DNA of 64,000 nt. Source: Candidatus Thorarchaeota archaeon. Lineage in GTDB: Archaea; Asgardarchaeota; Thorarchaeia; Thorarchaeales; Thorarchaeaceae. Of this stretch, positions 26,336 through 34,690 are shown one piece after another. Numbering within the stretch: position 1 is the stretch's first letter; every line of letters begins with the position of its first letter. The translations under genes and the position numbers were made by a program. The notes under the pieces are model-generated. The model had not been told where the DNA came from. It did no database searches and saw only the letters and a program-made list of their open reading frames with translations. The DNA lies in NCBI GenBank assembly GCA_016840385.1, contig JAEOSL010000004.1, forward strand, positions 40,806 to 104,805, read 5' to 3'.

Positions 26336-26399
26336 GTTAGACCAATATCTTATGAATTGATACTTGAAATCCCCTGCAACAATCATTGGAAAATAGGAT

Positions 26400-27374
26400 T
26401 TGTTAAAGGAGTTTGTAAAGTTGATCCGAGTTGAATCAAGGAAACTTGGTCTAGAAGATTGTAGGATACTTGCAGATATTACTATGTCCGCAAGAAAGGA
26501 CACACCGTTGGAGTCGAAGAAGACGGTTGAGGAAATGACGAATAGCATTGTGAGATTGTCAGAAGATGATGGTTTTCAGATACTTGTTGCAGTAGATAGT
26601 CGTAAGAGTATTGTTGGTTGGACGTACGATTATGTAGCGTTTCCATTGATGACATTCATCAGTGGTTTTTTCCCATTGACAAAAGAACCACCTGAAAGAG
26701 AGGCGATTACTCTTGCATTGATCGAAGCGTCAAAGAGGAAAATTACCGAACATCATCATAGCAGATTGGAGCTTGAATTAGAATTTCCTACCGAAGATCA
26801 TAGAACCCATGCCATTAAGTTAATTGAGTTGTACAAGAAGTGTGGTTTTCAATTTGCTGCAGAAGAAGTTAGAATGCACTCCAATCTAAGTACAATAGAA
26901 TTCCCAAAGTTAGAATATTCTCCAGAATTCACTTTGAAAGGACTCTCTGAAGTTTCCTATGATCAACTGGAGAAGGCAGGATTTCAAGTATTTGAGGATA
27001 GTAAGGATGATCTGTTTCTCTCTACGAGTCATGCTGAGCAAAAAGTAACACTGGAGCATTATTTCGACAAGTCTGAAGCTTTCATTGAAGAGGCCACATT
27101 TATTCTAATGAAAAATGATGAGATTATTGGTTTCATTATTTGTCGAGAGAGAGATAATGAAACGATGATTAAACCAATTGGAGTTATACCAGAGTCTAGA
27201 GGTCAAGGACTTGCCAACTATCTACTTGTCAACGCTTTGAAAAATCTAAAGGATATAGGCATATCCAAAGTATGTCTTGATGTATCAGTATCCAATCTCC
27301 CTGCAAGGAATCTCTATAAAAAACACAACTTCTCTGATGTGTCTTTCAAACAGTTTTACTATTGGTCACCTTAG
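26400..27374 (+). CDS. GNAT-family N-acetyltransferase (two-domain)
   Basis: A 324-residue protein. The C-terminal half has a clear GNAT acetyl-CoA site, IGVIPESRGQGLANYLL (motif A R/Q-x-x-G-x-G/A), followed by a typical SVSNLPARNLYKKHNF motif. The N-terminal half looks like a degenerate second GNAT domain (FQILVAVDSRKSIVGWTYD). The acceptor substrate is unknown. The TTG at 26400 is the longest start; no ATG occurs before MSARKD. It is the only gene between repeat copies E and F. Confidence 0.75.
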   Translation: MLKEFVKLIRVESRKLGLEDCRILADITMSARKDTPLESKKTVEEMTNSIVRLSEDDGFQILVAVDSRKSIVGWTYDYVAFPLMTFISGFFPLTKEPPEREAITLALIEASKRKITEHHHSRLELELEFPTEDHRTHAIKLIELYKKCGFQFAAEEVRMHSNLSTIEFPKLEYSPEFTLKGLSEVSYDQLEKAGFQVFEDSKDDLFLSTSHAEQKVTLEHYFDKSEAFIEEATFILMKNDEIIGFIICRERDNETMIKPIGVIPESRGQGLANYLLVNALKNLKDIGISKVCLDVSVSNLPARNLYKKHNFSDVSFKQFYYWSP

Positions 27375-27391
27375 GAAAGGATGCAAAATTC

Positions 27392-27499
27392 AAAAACAAG
27401 AGAGCGAAGGGGGCACGAAGCCCACCTTCGTTAAACTGAGTGTATACTAGATACAGCGGTGAATAACTTCGGGTCCGACTTCTTCGAACTCTTTCTTGC
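27392..27499 (-). repeat. Repeat copy F: the authentic actin 3' end with its hairpin
   Basis: The hairpin cgaaggggg cacgaag cccaccttcg (27406-27430) is followed toward the gene by gttaaactgagtgtata and the actin stop codon (27447-27449). The remaining 50 bases are actin coding sequence. This is the copy from which the others appear to derive. Confidence 0.9.
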
Positions 27500-28586
27500 T
27501 GACCCACATCTTCTGGAAGGTCTTCAATGAGCCGAGAATACTTCCACCGATCCAGACAGAGTACTGTCTCTCTGGGGGAGCAATGATACGAACCTCGATG
27601 TTCTCGGGAACTAGCTCGGTGATCTCCTTGTGGAGCCTCTCCTTTAGACCTGGGAACATAGTTGAACCGCCTGATAGCACAATGTTGGCGTACAGGTCAC
27701 GACGCAAGTCAACGTCACAGTCCTTGATAGATTGGACAATGTGCTCGTCGAGTGGAATTGTGTCAAGACCAATAGCACTTGGGTTGAAGAACAACTCGGG
27801 TGCCTGGAACCTTTCTGCGCCGACTGTGATTACCTCACCGTCTGGCATCATGTAGGGCTTGTCAACACCAGCCTTGTCAGCAACTGTCCTTTCCCTCTCG
27901 GGATCAAGAGCTACATAGCATAGCTTCTCTTTGACATCTCTGACAATTTCTTTCTCTGCACCGCTTACCATTGTGTAACCTCTCTGTCTGAGAAGTCTGC
28001 GTAGGTACTCGGTAATGTCTCTTCCAGCCAAGTCAATTCTCTTGATAGCGTGATTAATTGAGAAGCCCTCATAGATTGGTACTATGTGGGTCACACCGTC
28101 ACCAGAGTCGATAACTAGACCAGTTGTTCTACCAGATGCGTACAATGAGAGTACTGCCTGTGTGGCAACGTATACTGCTGGAACTCCGAAGTTGTCAAAC
28201 ATGACGGAGGCCATGCGCTCTCTGTTCTCTCTGGGATTGAATGGTGCTTCAGTTAGAAGTACCGGATTCTCGCTGGGGTCTACTTTCAAGTCGTTGTAGA
28301 ACGTGTAGCTCCAAATCTTCTCGATTGCGTCCCAGTCTTCAATTTTTCCATGAGCGATTGGGTAAACCAGGCGGAGTACTCCACGTAGGTTGATGGCCTC
28401 TTCACCAATGTAGTAGTCACGGGTATAGTGATCTACATCAGTCATGATTGATTCATATCGTGGATATCCAATCAAAGTGGGCCAGACACTGCGTGGCTGA
28501 TCTTCGCCGGCGTAACCGTTCTTGCTCAATCCTGTACCGTTGTCAATGACAATCGGTTTTGCGCCAAGAAACTCGTCTTCAGCCAT
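27447..28586 (-). CDS. Asgard actin
   Basis: A 379-residue actin, close to eukaryotic actin in length (about 375) and sequence. Phosphate loops and nucleotide motifs are present: IDNGTGLSKNGYAGED (P1), VIDSGDGVTHIVPIYEG (P2), LSGGSTMFPGL (adenosine motif) and the C-terminal RQYSVWIGGSILGSL. Asgard actins form filaments and bind profilin-like proteins. The gene is monocistronic, and its 3' tail and hairpin recur five times downstream. Upstream is a strong TATA-like element and a nested inverted repeat. It is divergent from an HTH-CARF-like regulator. Confidence 0.96.
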   Translation of the reverse strand: MAEDEFLGAKPIVIDNGTGLSKNGYAGEDQPRSVWPTLIGYPRYESIMTDVDHYTRDYYIGEEAINLRGVLRLVYPIAHGKIEDWDAIEKIWSYTFYNDLKVDPSENPVLLTEAPFNPRENRERMASVMFDNFGVPAVYVATQAVLSLYASGRTTGLVIDSGDGVTHIVPIYEGFSINHAIKRIDLAGRDITEYLRRLLRQRGYTMVSGAEKEIVRDVKEKLCYVALDPERERTVADKAGVDKPYMMPDGEVITVGAERFQAPELFFNPSAIGLDTIPLDEHIVQSIKDCDVDLRRDLYANIVLSGGSTMFPGLKERLHKEITELVPENIEVRIIAPPERQYSVWIGGSILGSLKTFQKMWVSKKEFEEVGPEVIHRCI

Positions 28587-28620
28587 TTTTCGGTCCTCGT
28601 TTTTTTAATTTTGTAGACAA

Positions 28621-28672
28621 ATCAGTAAGCTAGATTCGCCAGTCGGAGCTTCAGAAGCTCCGTGCTACTGAT
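28621..28672. promoter_or_regulatory. Nested inverted repeat at the actin transcript start
   Basis: Outer arms atcagta (28621-28627) and tactgat (28666-28672) enclose a perfect inner dyad, cggagcttc (28644-28652) and gaagctccg (28654-28662). It lies between the actin ATG (28586) and a TATA-like ttaaatataat (about 28685-28697, minus strand), so it falls at or just after the transcription start. It could be a repressor operator or a 5'-UTR structure. Confidence 0.6.
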
Positions 28673-28679
28673 TCGTACC

Positions 28680-28835
28680 TTGAGATTATATTTAAGCATA
28701 CGTCGGACGGGTTGTCTTTACTTCGAAAAGTATCTTAGGTATGTATATTGAAGCGCCTTTTTAGGCCATTTTTTCTGTAGGAGACGCCCTTACCTTCGAT
28801 AAGTATAAAAGGTTAATACTCAAGATTACTAGCTA
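28680..28835. promoter_or_regulatory. Divergent promoters of actin (-) and the HTH-CARF gene (+)
   Basis: On the minus strand gcttaaatataatc (about 28685-28698) fits an archaeal TATA box for actin. On the plus strand aagtataaaagg (28801-28812) lies 36 bases before the ATG at 28848, which suggests a nearly leaderless transcript for the regulator. Confidence 0.55.
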
Positions 28836-28847
28836 ATACATCCGCGT

Positions 28848-29636
28848 ATGGAGCGTACAGAGATGCCTCGAAAGTCCACAGAAGAGATGGTTCGCGCAGA
28901 GATTGAAACCGTCAGAGCCAGACGTATTATACTGGACCAACTTGAAGGCGGATTGAAGACTGGGGCGGAGCTGCGAGAGAAAATTGCTACTGATACCAAA
29001 GCACAGTTGGTACTGAAAGGAGCCAGTAAGAGAGAGATCGCCAAGGTCGTAATAACTAGTCCCAAGCTCTATCATAATACTAAGAGATTGGAAGAACTTG
29101 GAATCATTGTTAGTTGGAAGCAATCACAATACCGCCTTTTTGAATTGGAACCCAAGGCAATACACCCGGTTCGTCGAGCTTTAGGAATATCAAAACCGCT
29201 ATTGTATGTTACTTCGCTGAGTCGTCCGGAGGATCAGCGTCCTTTTGTACAGTGGTTGACCAATAATCCGCATTTCAACCCAAGAAAACTTCTTGTCTTT
29301 GTTGAGGCGGCACATTGGACCCGAGGGGTTTCAAGAATTGTAGACAGGTTCATTCCTGATGATGCGTTCAGACGCTGGACTACTGAGTGGATAGAAGTGC
29401 CCGATGAGGTCACTGGAACTGAAGACGAAACTGAGTACGGATATCTTCAGGGAACTGCAGACTTTCTTGAGGCGGCAATCATTGACAATATATTCATCCA
29501 TGATATGGTAATTGATTTAACATTAGGACCATCACTCATATCACTTGCATTGGCCAAGCTATCGTCAGAGTATTCGATAACAGGATTCCATGTCACACGA
29601 TATGACGTATCTAATTCCGAGATAAGCTACTACTAA
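28848..29636 (+). CDS. Winged-helix regulator with a CARF-like Rossmann domain
   Basis: A 262-residue protein. Residues about 20-105 form a winged helix (RRIILDQLEGGLKTGAELREKI ... LYHNTKRLEELGIIVSWKQSQYRLFE). Residues about 118-255 have the strand order of a CARF domain: PLLYVTSLSRPEDQ after beta-1, RKLLVFVEAAHWTRG, TEWIEVP, and HDMVIDLTLGPSLISLALAKL, which resembles the D-L-S/T-G-G motif of CARF proteins. Domain order (HTH first) is the reverse of Csa3. CARF domains bind cyclic oligoadenylates or other nucleotides. It is divergent from actin and followed 13 bases later by an RNase III-fold gene. CARF assignment is by eye. Confidence 0.6.
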   Translation: MERTEMPRKSTEEMVRAEIETVRARRIILDQLEGGLKTGAELREKIATDTKAQLVLKGASKREIAKVVITSPKLYHNTKRLEELGIIVSWKQSQYRLFELEPKAIHPVRRALGISKPLLYVTSLSRPEDQRPFVQWLTNNPHFNPRKLLVFVEAAHWTRGVSRIVDRFIPDDAFRRWTTEWIEVPDEVTGTEDETEYGYLQGTADFLEAAIIDNIFIHDMVIDLTLGPSLISLALAKLSSEYSITGFHVTRYDVSNSEISYY

Positions 29637-29649
29637 GGAGAGATGAATT

Positions 29650-30336
29650 ATGAGCCCAAAGAAGACTGAACGAAAAATCACTTGGGTACTGGTTCATATT
29701 GAAGATAGATTAGAAACTCTATCAAAGACCATTGAAAGAACGAAAAGCCAGACTCCCAGAAATCAAACCCGACTTCTTGGAAAGGTGGAGCGGTGGCAGG
29801 AACAATTCCAGGAGATTGACGAGGGAATTCAATACATCAAGAAAAAGCTTAAACCAAAATTGGAAAAGGAACTTGGCCTAAAGATCAGGATCGAGGAGAT
29901 ATTGATAGCAGCAATGTTCCAACCAAGCACAAAGAATCTGTTCTTAGAACTAGACGTACATTATCGCGGAAAGAAAAATCCGTTCGATGATGACGGCTTT
30001 GAAGCTCTTATATCATTGAGTGAATCTGCGAAACGATTTGCACTATTGGGGGATGCAGCAATATCTATGGCCGTTATCTACCACCTCTGGCAAACCGTTG
30101 AGGAAGATGTTGGAGAACTGACACAGGACAAATCGAATATAGTATCTAATTCTCACATGGCGGCCCTATGTGACAGATGGAGACTCTACGACCATCGAAT
30201 CCACTTCGACCCAGAAATACCAAGCAAGGGTGAGATTATCCATGACAAAGGCACCCTTGTAGAAGCAGTCTATGGAATAGTGCAGATGGAGCATGGTTTT
30301 AAGCAGGTTTTGAGGAACATAGACCATTTACTTTAG
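29650..30336 (+). CDS. RNase III-fold protein with a degenerate active site
   Basis: A 228-residue protein. Residues 1-70 are helical and possibly coiled coil. Residues about 70-225 follow the RNase III domain: LEKELGLKIRIEEILIAAMF, then SAKRFALLGDAAISMAVIYHLW (signature ERLEFLGD), then DKGTLVEAVYGIV (signature ADxxEAxxGA). Asp135 and Glu205 match two of the four catalytic acids. The Glu of ERLEF is Lys128 and the Asp three before Glu205 is Thr202, so metal-dependent cleavage is probably lost. No double-stranded RNA-binding domain is present. A Shine-Dalgarno-like aaggagag precedes the ATG. It is co-directional with the HTH-CARF gene and convergent with the HD gene (four-base overlap). Confidence 0.62.
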   Translation: MSPKKTERKITWVLVHIEDRLETLSKTIERTKSQTPRNQTRLLGKVERWQEQFQEIDEGIQYIKKKLKPKLEKELGLKIRIEEILIAAMFQPSTKNLFLELDVHYRGKKNPFDDDGFEALISLSESAKRFALLGDAAISMAVIYHLWQTVEEDVGELTQDKSNIVSNSHMAALCDRWRLYDHRIHFDPEIPSKGEIIHDKGTLVEAVYGIVQMEHGFKQVLRNIDHLL

Positions 30337-31892
30337 TATTCAGTCAAATCGTATTCATCTTCCCTATATGATGGGATGTCCGACATGGGATAGATTCCAT
30401 CGAATCGTTTGCGAACTTTACTCGCTATTTCAGGTTCGCAGTAGACTCTAACTGAAGGAATCGTACGTGTTTGTTGTTTGAGTGTATGCACTAACGGTCT
30501 CCCTTCTTTAGTTTCATCCAGACTCACAATATCAAACCCTTGCTCACCGCCCACCAGAAGTGGAATCTTTCTTAGTTTCTTTTCTCCTAATTCAGGGATG
30601 ACAATGTCCAATACGACACTACCAGGTTCTTCAGACAGGTCACTTTCTGCTTCGATTAATGATTTGATGTCACCTAGCATAGACTCAAGTTTCTTTTTTG
30701 CATCAGGTTCAAAGGAAACCAGCGGTCGTGATAGTGCAACCTTGAAGAGCCTCCGGTATCGAATCCGAGAGGCATATTCACGTACAAAATCAATTTTGGA
30801 AGAATTCAGCCAACGAAATAAATCAGCATCTGTCATGCGAGTGAAATAACCAAAGCACTCATTCTTTGAGAGATCTTCCTCCTCTAATCGAAAGTATGTG
30901 GCCTTTGATATCAAGGCTTCAGCCAATTTTACAGCATGGTGAAGATACAAATCCGCAAACATCCAATTTCTGCTGAGAATCAGCGCCTCAAGTGAGTGGA
31001 TAGATTTGAGCATGAATGCACGGATGTAGTTCCCATTCTTGTCAGGTACAACTCGGTTAGTGAGCATAACTCGCTCAGCTGGAAATACTCCCAATTCAAC
31101 ACCACTGAAATGAGCATCGCGAATCAAATAGTCAGTCTTATCAATGTCAAGTGGATGGTCAAGAAAGTCCGAAAGGAGTTTCAGAACAGGGTCTTTTGTT
31201 CTACGTTTGAGAATGTTTACAATATCTTGGGGTTCAATATCGTTTTGGATAAGTGTATCAGTAAGTCCGCTATTCATAATCAAGAACTCGCCAAGATCAG
31301 CATGGTCGATTCCAGCCCACGATTCTAGTGCGTACTCGATAGTATGAGATGTTGGGGGGTGTCCAACATCATGAAGTAATGAAGCAGCTCTAAACAACTT
31401 CTTGTGATAGTCATCAAGTAACCTCGAAAATGGAACAAAGCAAGCTGTATCAAGGTCCTCGCAATAGTTCACAACGCGGATAGATTTCTGAGCAAGAAAG
31501 TTCGTTCCTATACAGTGTTGGAATCTAGTATGTGTAGCTCCCGGGTAAACAATATGAGCAGGACCAAGCTGCATTACATAACGAAGTCTAAGCATTTCCC
31601 AAGTTGAAATGACATCAAGTTCCCATGGTTCCAATAGAATTGCACCATGAACTGGATCTTGAATCGCTTTCTGGCGACTATGTTTTTCACCCATTGCAAT
31701 GAGTGCATTATGCTCATTTATCGACTGAGAGATGCGACTCCAATTGTCACCAGCTTCACTTTTTGCTGACGCAAGTTCTTGCTCACGAAGACCAGTTAAT
31801 CGAATGAGCTGGATGGATTCTACGTCAATGTCTTTGAGTATAATAAACGACTCCAATTGGATAGACCAGAGTCGGTATTTAAGGAAATACAC
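30333..31892 (-). CDS. HD-domain phosphohydrolase (SAMHD1/dGTPase-like)
   Basis: A 519-residue protein of the HD superfamily. An N-terminal HTRFQHCIGT and the core LLHDVGHPPTSHTIE, with a later DKTDYLIRDA, give the metal-binding H...HD...D pattern of SAMHD1-like dNTP triphosphohydrolases. Such enzymes hydrolyse dNTPs or other nucleotides. The start is GTG at 31892, 12 bases after the primase-like gene, so the two are probably one transcript. The conserved domain starts near residue 85; the first 60 residues are less certain. Confidence 0.82.
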   Translation of the reverse strand: MYFLKYRLWSIQLESFIILKDIDVESIQLIRLTGLREQELASAKSEAGDNWSRISQSINEHNALIAMGEKHSRQKAIQDPVHGAILLEPWELDVISTWEMLRLRYVMQLGPAHIVYPGATHTRFQHCIGTNFLAQKSIRVVNYCEDLDTACFVPFSRLLDDYHKKLFRAASLLHDVGHPPTSHTIEYALESWAGIDHADLGEFLIMNSGLTDTLIQNDIEPQDIVNILKRRTKDPVLKLLSDFLDHPLDIDKTDYLIRDAHFSGVELGVFPAERVMLTNRVVPDKNGNYIRAFMLKSIHSLEALILSRNWMFADLYLHHAVKLAEALISKATYFRLEEEDLSKNECFGYFTRMTDADLFRWLNSSKIDFVREYASRIRYRRLFKVALSRPLVSFEPDAKKKLESMLGDIKSLIEAESDLSEEPGSVVLDIVIPELGEKKLRKIPLLVGGEQGFDIVSLDETKEGRPLVHTLKQQTRTIPSVRVYCEPEIASKVRKRFDGIYPMSDIPSYREDEYDLTEY

Positions 31893-31904
31893 AGAGCTTG
31901 AAAA

Positions 31905-32450
31905 TTAGCTGTGTTTTCTCGAAATCTTCACTTGCTCACGTGCTCTAGTATACTCAAGGGTGCTATCGGTTGTCATTGATTCACAATATTCATCTGGATT
32001 ACAATAACCCCAACGTCTCAGCATATTGCATGAGTATGCACCACGTGATTTGTAAAAGGGTGGGCTGATCAAGTTTATTCTAACAAGGTAGTTTGTAACT
32101 ATTTTGATACGCTTCTTATCAAACGCAAGCCGTATACATGGAGGTGCTCTCTTGACGATATCCCATGTGACAATCCGATACAAACGATACCACAGGGGAC
32201 ACTTCTTAGCTACATAGAGCAGTTCGCACTTAGGACAGGTCTTGCTATGGATTGATATCTCACAGAATTCATTGCGTGTAGCCTTGGTTAATCCAGGTCG
32301 ACGCAACAGATGAAAGTTGATCTCGGCAAAGTGTTCAGGAGTGAATGAATCAAACTCCTGAGCATAAAGCTTCAACTCCTTTGCAACCTCTTCGGGAGTT
32401 GAAGTCCACTCTTCCTTGTCAATGGATGGAATTCTTTCAGGTTTGCTCAT
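31905..32450 (-). CDS. Primase-large-subunit-like Fe-S domain protein
   Basis: A 181-residue protein whose C-terminal half resembles the iron-sulfur domain of archaeal/eukaryotic PriL. APPCIRLAF matches the PPC-x-K motif, and GAYSCNMLRRWGYCNPDEYC matches the Y-S-C ... G-x-C ... x-x-C ligands that complete the four-Cys 4Fe-4S site. An extra C-x2-C pair (CPKC) and KKCPLWYRLYR lie before it. It is much shorter than PriL (about 350-400) and lacks the N-terminal PriS-binding domain. It is followed by the HD phosphohydrolase. It could be a stand-alone PriL-C domain in nucleic acid repair or defence; the identification is by motif only. Confidence 0.58.
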   Translation of the reverse strand: MSKPERIPSIDKEEWTSTPEEVAKELKLYAQEFDSFTPEHFAEINFHLLRRPGLTKATRNEFCEISIHSKTCPKCELLYVAKKCPLWYRLYRIVTWDIVKRAPPCIRLAFDKKRIKIVTNYLVRINLISPPFYKSRGAYSCNMLRRWGYCNPDEYCESMTTDSTLEYTRAREQVKISRKHS

Positions 32451-32581
32451 AGTATCAGAATCCGATGTTTAAGACTTAAGCACATCACTAAAGACAGATG
32501 TCCTCCAGTCTAATAACTCTTAAATGGTATAGTAATCCTTCACCGTTCCCAAGAGGCTCACGTAAGAAGAGGACGTTCCAC

Positions 32582-33604
32582 ATGCCATCGCTCGATATTG
32601 TTTCAAAGACCACATTCAAAGAGGTCATCACATCTGTCGAGCTAGTAGACCTAAATGGCAATGGAAAATCCAATATTATTGTCACTACTTTGAACGGAGA
32701 TGTTCGAGTATATGATTTTGATAGAGGGGAAAAGAAACCTCTCACAAAGATATGTAGTATTGAAAACCTTCCACCTCTAGCTGCAATTGGTGTTGGAGAT
32801 GTTACAGGTGATGGAATTCCTGATTTTGTAATGGCGGGACTTGACAATACTATGCGTGTTCTTGTTTACATGGATGATACTATCAGTGTAAAGGCATCAA
32901 CAACACTGGGTAGTCTTCCAACAGCTGTTGCGGTTCTGAATGTATTTGAGGATGAGAGCGCAGAGGTTATAGTTTCAACTAATGATGGTAGCTTGAGATG
33001 CTATGGTTGGTACGATGTAGCCTTGGATAAATTGGCGCATCAAGTGCTGGATAGACCTGTCTTTTCCATCTGGCCTTTGGAAACAAAGGGAATGCCATAT
33101 AGTCGATTTGTTTTTGGTGATGATTCGGGATACTTCTTTGTCTATCAGTATGCAGACGATCGCCTTCATGAAAGAGGAAAGGTTAGTGTTGGTGGAGAGA
33201 TTGGTCTGATTTCAACGGGAGATGTTACTGAGGACCATAATTCAGAAATAATGACTGTATCAGACAACAGGAAAATATCACTCTATGGTCTTGTAAAAGG
33301 CTCCATGGAAAAGATAGATACGATTCGAGCTCCCAACACTGTTAATGCAATTCGAATGGGACGCTTCTGGGACCTAGAGCCAGCTCGTGGACAGATACTT
33401 GTAAGCCATGCAAATTCAAGTATAGGCATGCTCTCTGTTGTAGGGAGACAATTAGTTGAAGAGGCCGTCATTAAGACTTCTAAGAAGTCTACAGAATCAT
33501 CAATATCAGTAGGTGATGTAGATGGTGATTCACGAGATGAGATTGTTCAAGCTGTAGGAAATAACCTGTACATCATCGATTTCAAAGACGATTTTGTGGT
33601 CTAA
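32582..33604 (+). CDS. FG-GAP/VCBS-type beta-propeller protein
   Basis: A cytoplasmic beta-propeller of about 340 residues with recurrent calcium-loop-like motifs: DLNGNGKSNIIVTT, DVTGDGIPDFVMAG, DVTEDHNSEIMTV and DVDGDSRDEIVQA. It has no signal sequence, unlike most FG-GAP proteins. An ATG at 32498 would add 28 residues (MSSSLITLKW...), but the TATA-like ttaaatggtatag at 32519-32531 favours the ATG at 32582. Function is unknown; propellers usually mediate protein binding. It shares four bases with the convergent gene at 33601. Confidence 0.75.
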   Translation: MPSLDIVSKTTFKEVITSVELVDLNGNGKSNIIVTTLNGDVRVYDFDRGEKKPLTKICSIENLPPLAAIGVGDVTGDGIPDFVMAGLDNTMRVLVYMDDTISVKASTTLGSLPTAVAVLNVFEDESAEVIVSTNDGSLRCYGWYDVALDKLAHQVLDRPVFSIWPLETKGMPYSRFVFGDDSGYFFVYQYADDRLHERGKVSVGGEIGLISTGDVTEDHNSEIMTVSDNRKISLYGLVKGSMEKIDTIRAPNTVNAIRMGRFWDLEPARGQILVSHANSSIGMLSVVGRQLVEEAVIKTSKKSTESSISVGDVDGDSRDEIVQAVGNNLYIIDFKDDFVV

Positions 33605-34020
33605 TCCAGCTTAGGCAGGAAGACCTCGTTAGCCTGGAGAACCTTGATTGATTTTGTTTCTGTTTTGGCTTGAATCTTAGGAACTACGTTACTTTCGACC
33701 CAAGATTTGATTGACGCACGCGCATCATCAATTGTTTCACCTTCAGCATTCATATCAAAACGAATGAAGAGATGATAGGGTTCTCTTTCTGTAAGATCCT
33801 TTTTGATCATAGCCCAGAAAGCTTTTGAGCCTGCGGGGACATCAATCCGACCAAGAATCTCAGACCAGGATTTGCCTTCCATTCTTTTGGAAACAATGGC
33901 TAAATCTTTCAACTCGTCTAATTCTTTCAAAGCTGCGAGAACTTTGTCTCCTACCTGCTTTGTGTCTTTCATGCTTTCGAATTCTGCTATTAGGTAATGA
34001 TCTGCTCTGAACTTGGGCAT
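33601..34020 (-). CDS. Unknown conserved-looking small protein
   Basis: A 139-residue soluble alpha/beta protein (FRADHYLIAEFESMKDTKQ ... YHLFIRFDMNAEGETIDDARASIKSWVE). Charged and without Cys or membrane segments. No family recognised. The two halves each have a strand-helix pattern and could be a duplicated ferredoxin-like fold. It is convergent with the propeller gene. Confidence 0.6.
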   Translation of the reverse strand: MPKFRADHYLIAEFESMKDTKQVGDKVLAALKELDELKDLAIVSKRMEGKSWSEILGRIDVPAGSKAFWAMIKKDLTEREPYHLFIRFDMNAEGETIDDARASIKSWVESNVVPKIQAKTETKSIKVLQANEVFLPKLD

Positions 34021-34088
34021 CGAAGGACTACTCCGTTTGCTGGTTCTGTGGCGGCCTTTTGTGTCCGACTCTTAAATATGATGGTCTA

Positions 34089-34688
34089 TCATGTGTTGAC
34101 TTGAATCTGATATTTGTAATGGTGTAATCTGTAAGCTGCAGTACATAGACCCATTATTGTAACAACGACAAGTCCCCAGAGGACTAGCCCAAACAACGAA
34201 AATATGACAAGGGTGAGTAAACGTTCAGACCGCCCACCAAGTCCAATATCGAGGTCAGTAACTCCGAGATCTTCAGCACGAGCGCGTGTATAGCTAGTCA
34301 TTAACCACCCAAAGATAGCAAATATGACCCACATGGAAACAGACAGCCCGAACAATATTGTATTTGGAAACGCAAGCGCAATGCCTGCCAGAATGAATGT
34401 TTCCGCGACCTTGTCAATAACTGAATCAGTGAAACCTCCCGACCGTGATGACGAATTGTTCAATCTAGCAACAGCACCATCAACACCATCAAGCACACCT
34501 GTGATGAAAACCAGTATTCCAAACAACCACTGCAATTGTGTCAAAGGAAGAGAAATGAATGCAGCCAGGGCAAAGAGCAAACTAGCATATGTTATCGAGT
34601 CCGGTCTTGCACCGATTCTTGCAAGAGGACGTGCAATAGCAAAAACCAATCCTCGGAAAACACCACGAACTCTGAATTTACTGGGCAT
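34089..34688 (-). CDS. CDP-alcohol phosphatidyltransferase family membrane enzyme
   Basis: A 199-residue membrane enzyme with about five helices. The full family signature is present: D-G-x2-D-G-x2-A-R-x8-G-x3-D-x3-D (GVDGAVARLNNSSSRSGG then FTDSVID). It transfers a phosphoalcohol from or to a CDP-activated substrate. Two bases upstream on the same strand ends a nucleotidyltransferase. This pairing recalls the inositol-1-phosphate cytidylyltransferase / di-myo-inositol-phosphate synthase pair and archaetidylinositol-phosphate synthesis. Either polar lipid or osmolyte synthesis is possible. Confidence 0.82.
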   Translation of the reverse strand: MPSKFRVRGVFRGLVFAIARPLARIGARPDSITYASLLFALAAFISLPLTQLQWLFGILVFITGVLDGVDGAVARLNNSSSRSGGFTDSVIDKVAETFILAGIALAFPNTILFGLSVSMWVIFAIFGWLMTSYTRARAEDLGVTDLDIGLGGRSERLLTLVIFSLFGLVLWGLVVVTIMGLCTAAYRLHHYKYQIQVNT

Positions 34689-34690
34689 CG

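Noticed and set aside
21816..27499. CRISPR array or simple tandem repeat
   Set aside because: The repeat units are about 65-110 bases, spaced 0.8-1.7 kb apart and separated by whole genes, so neither description fits.
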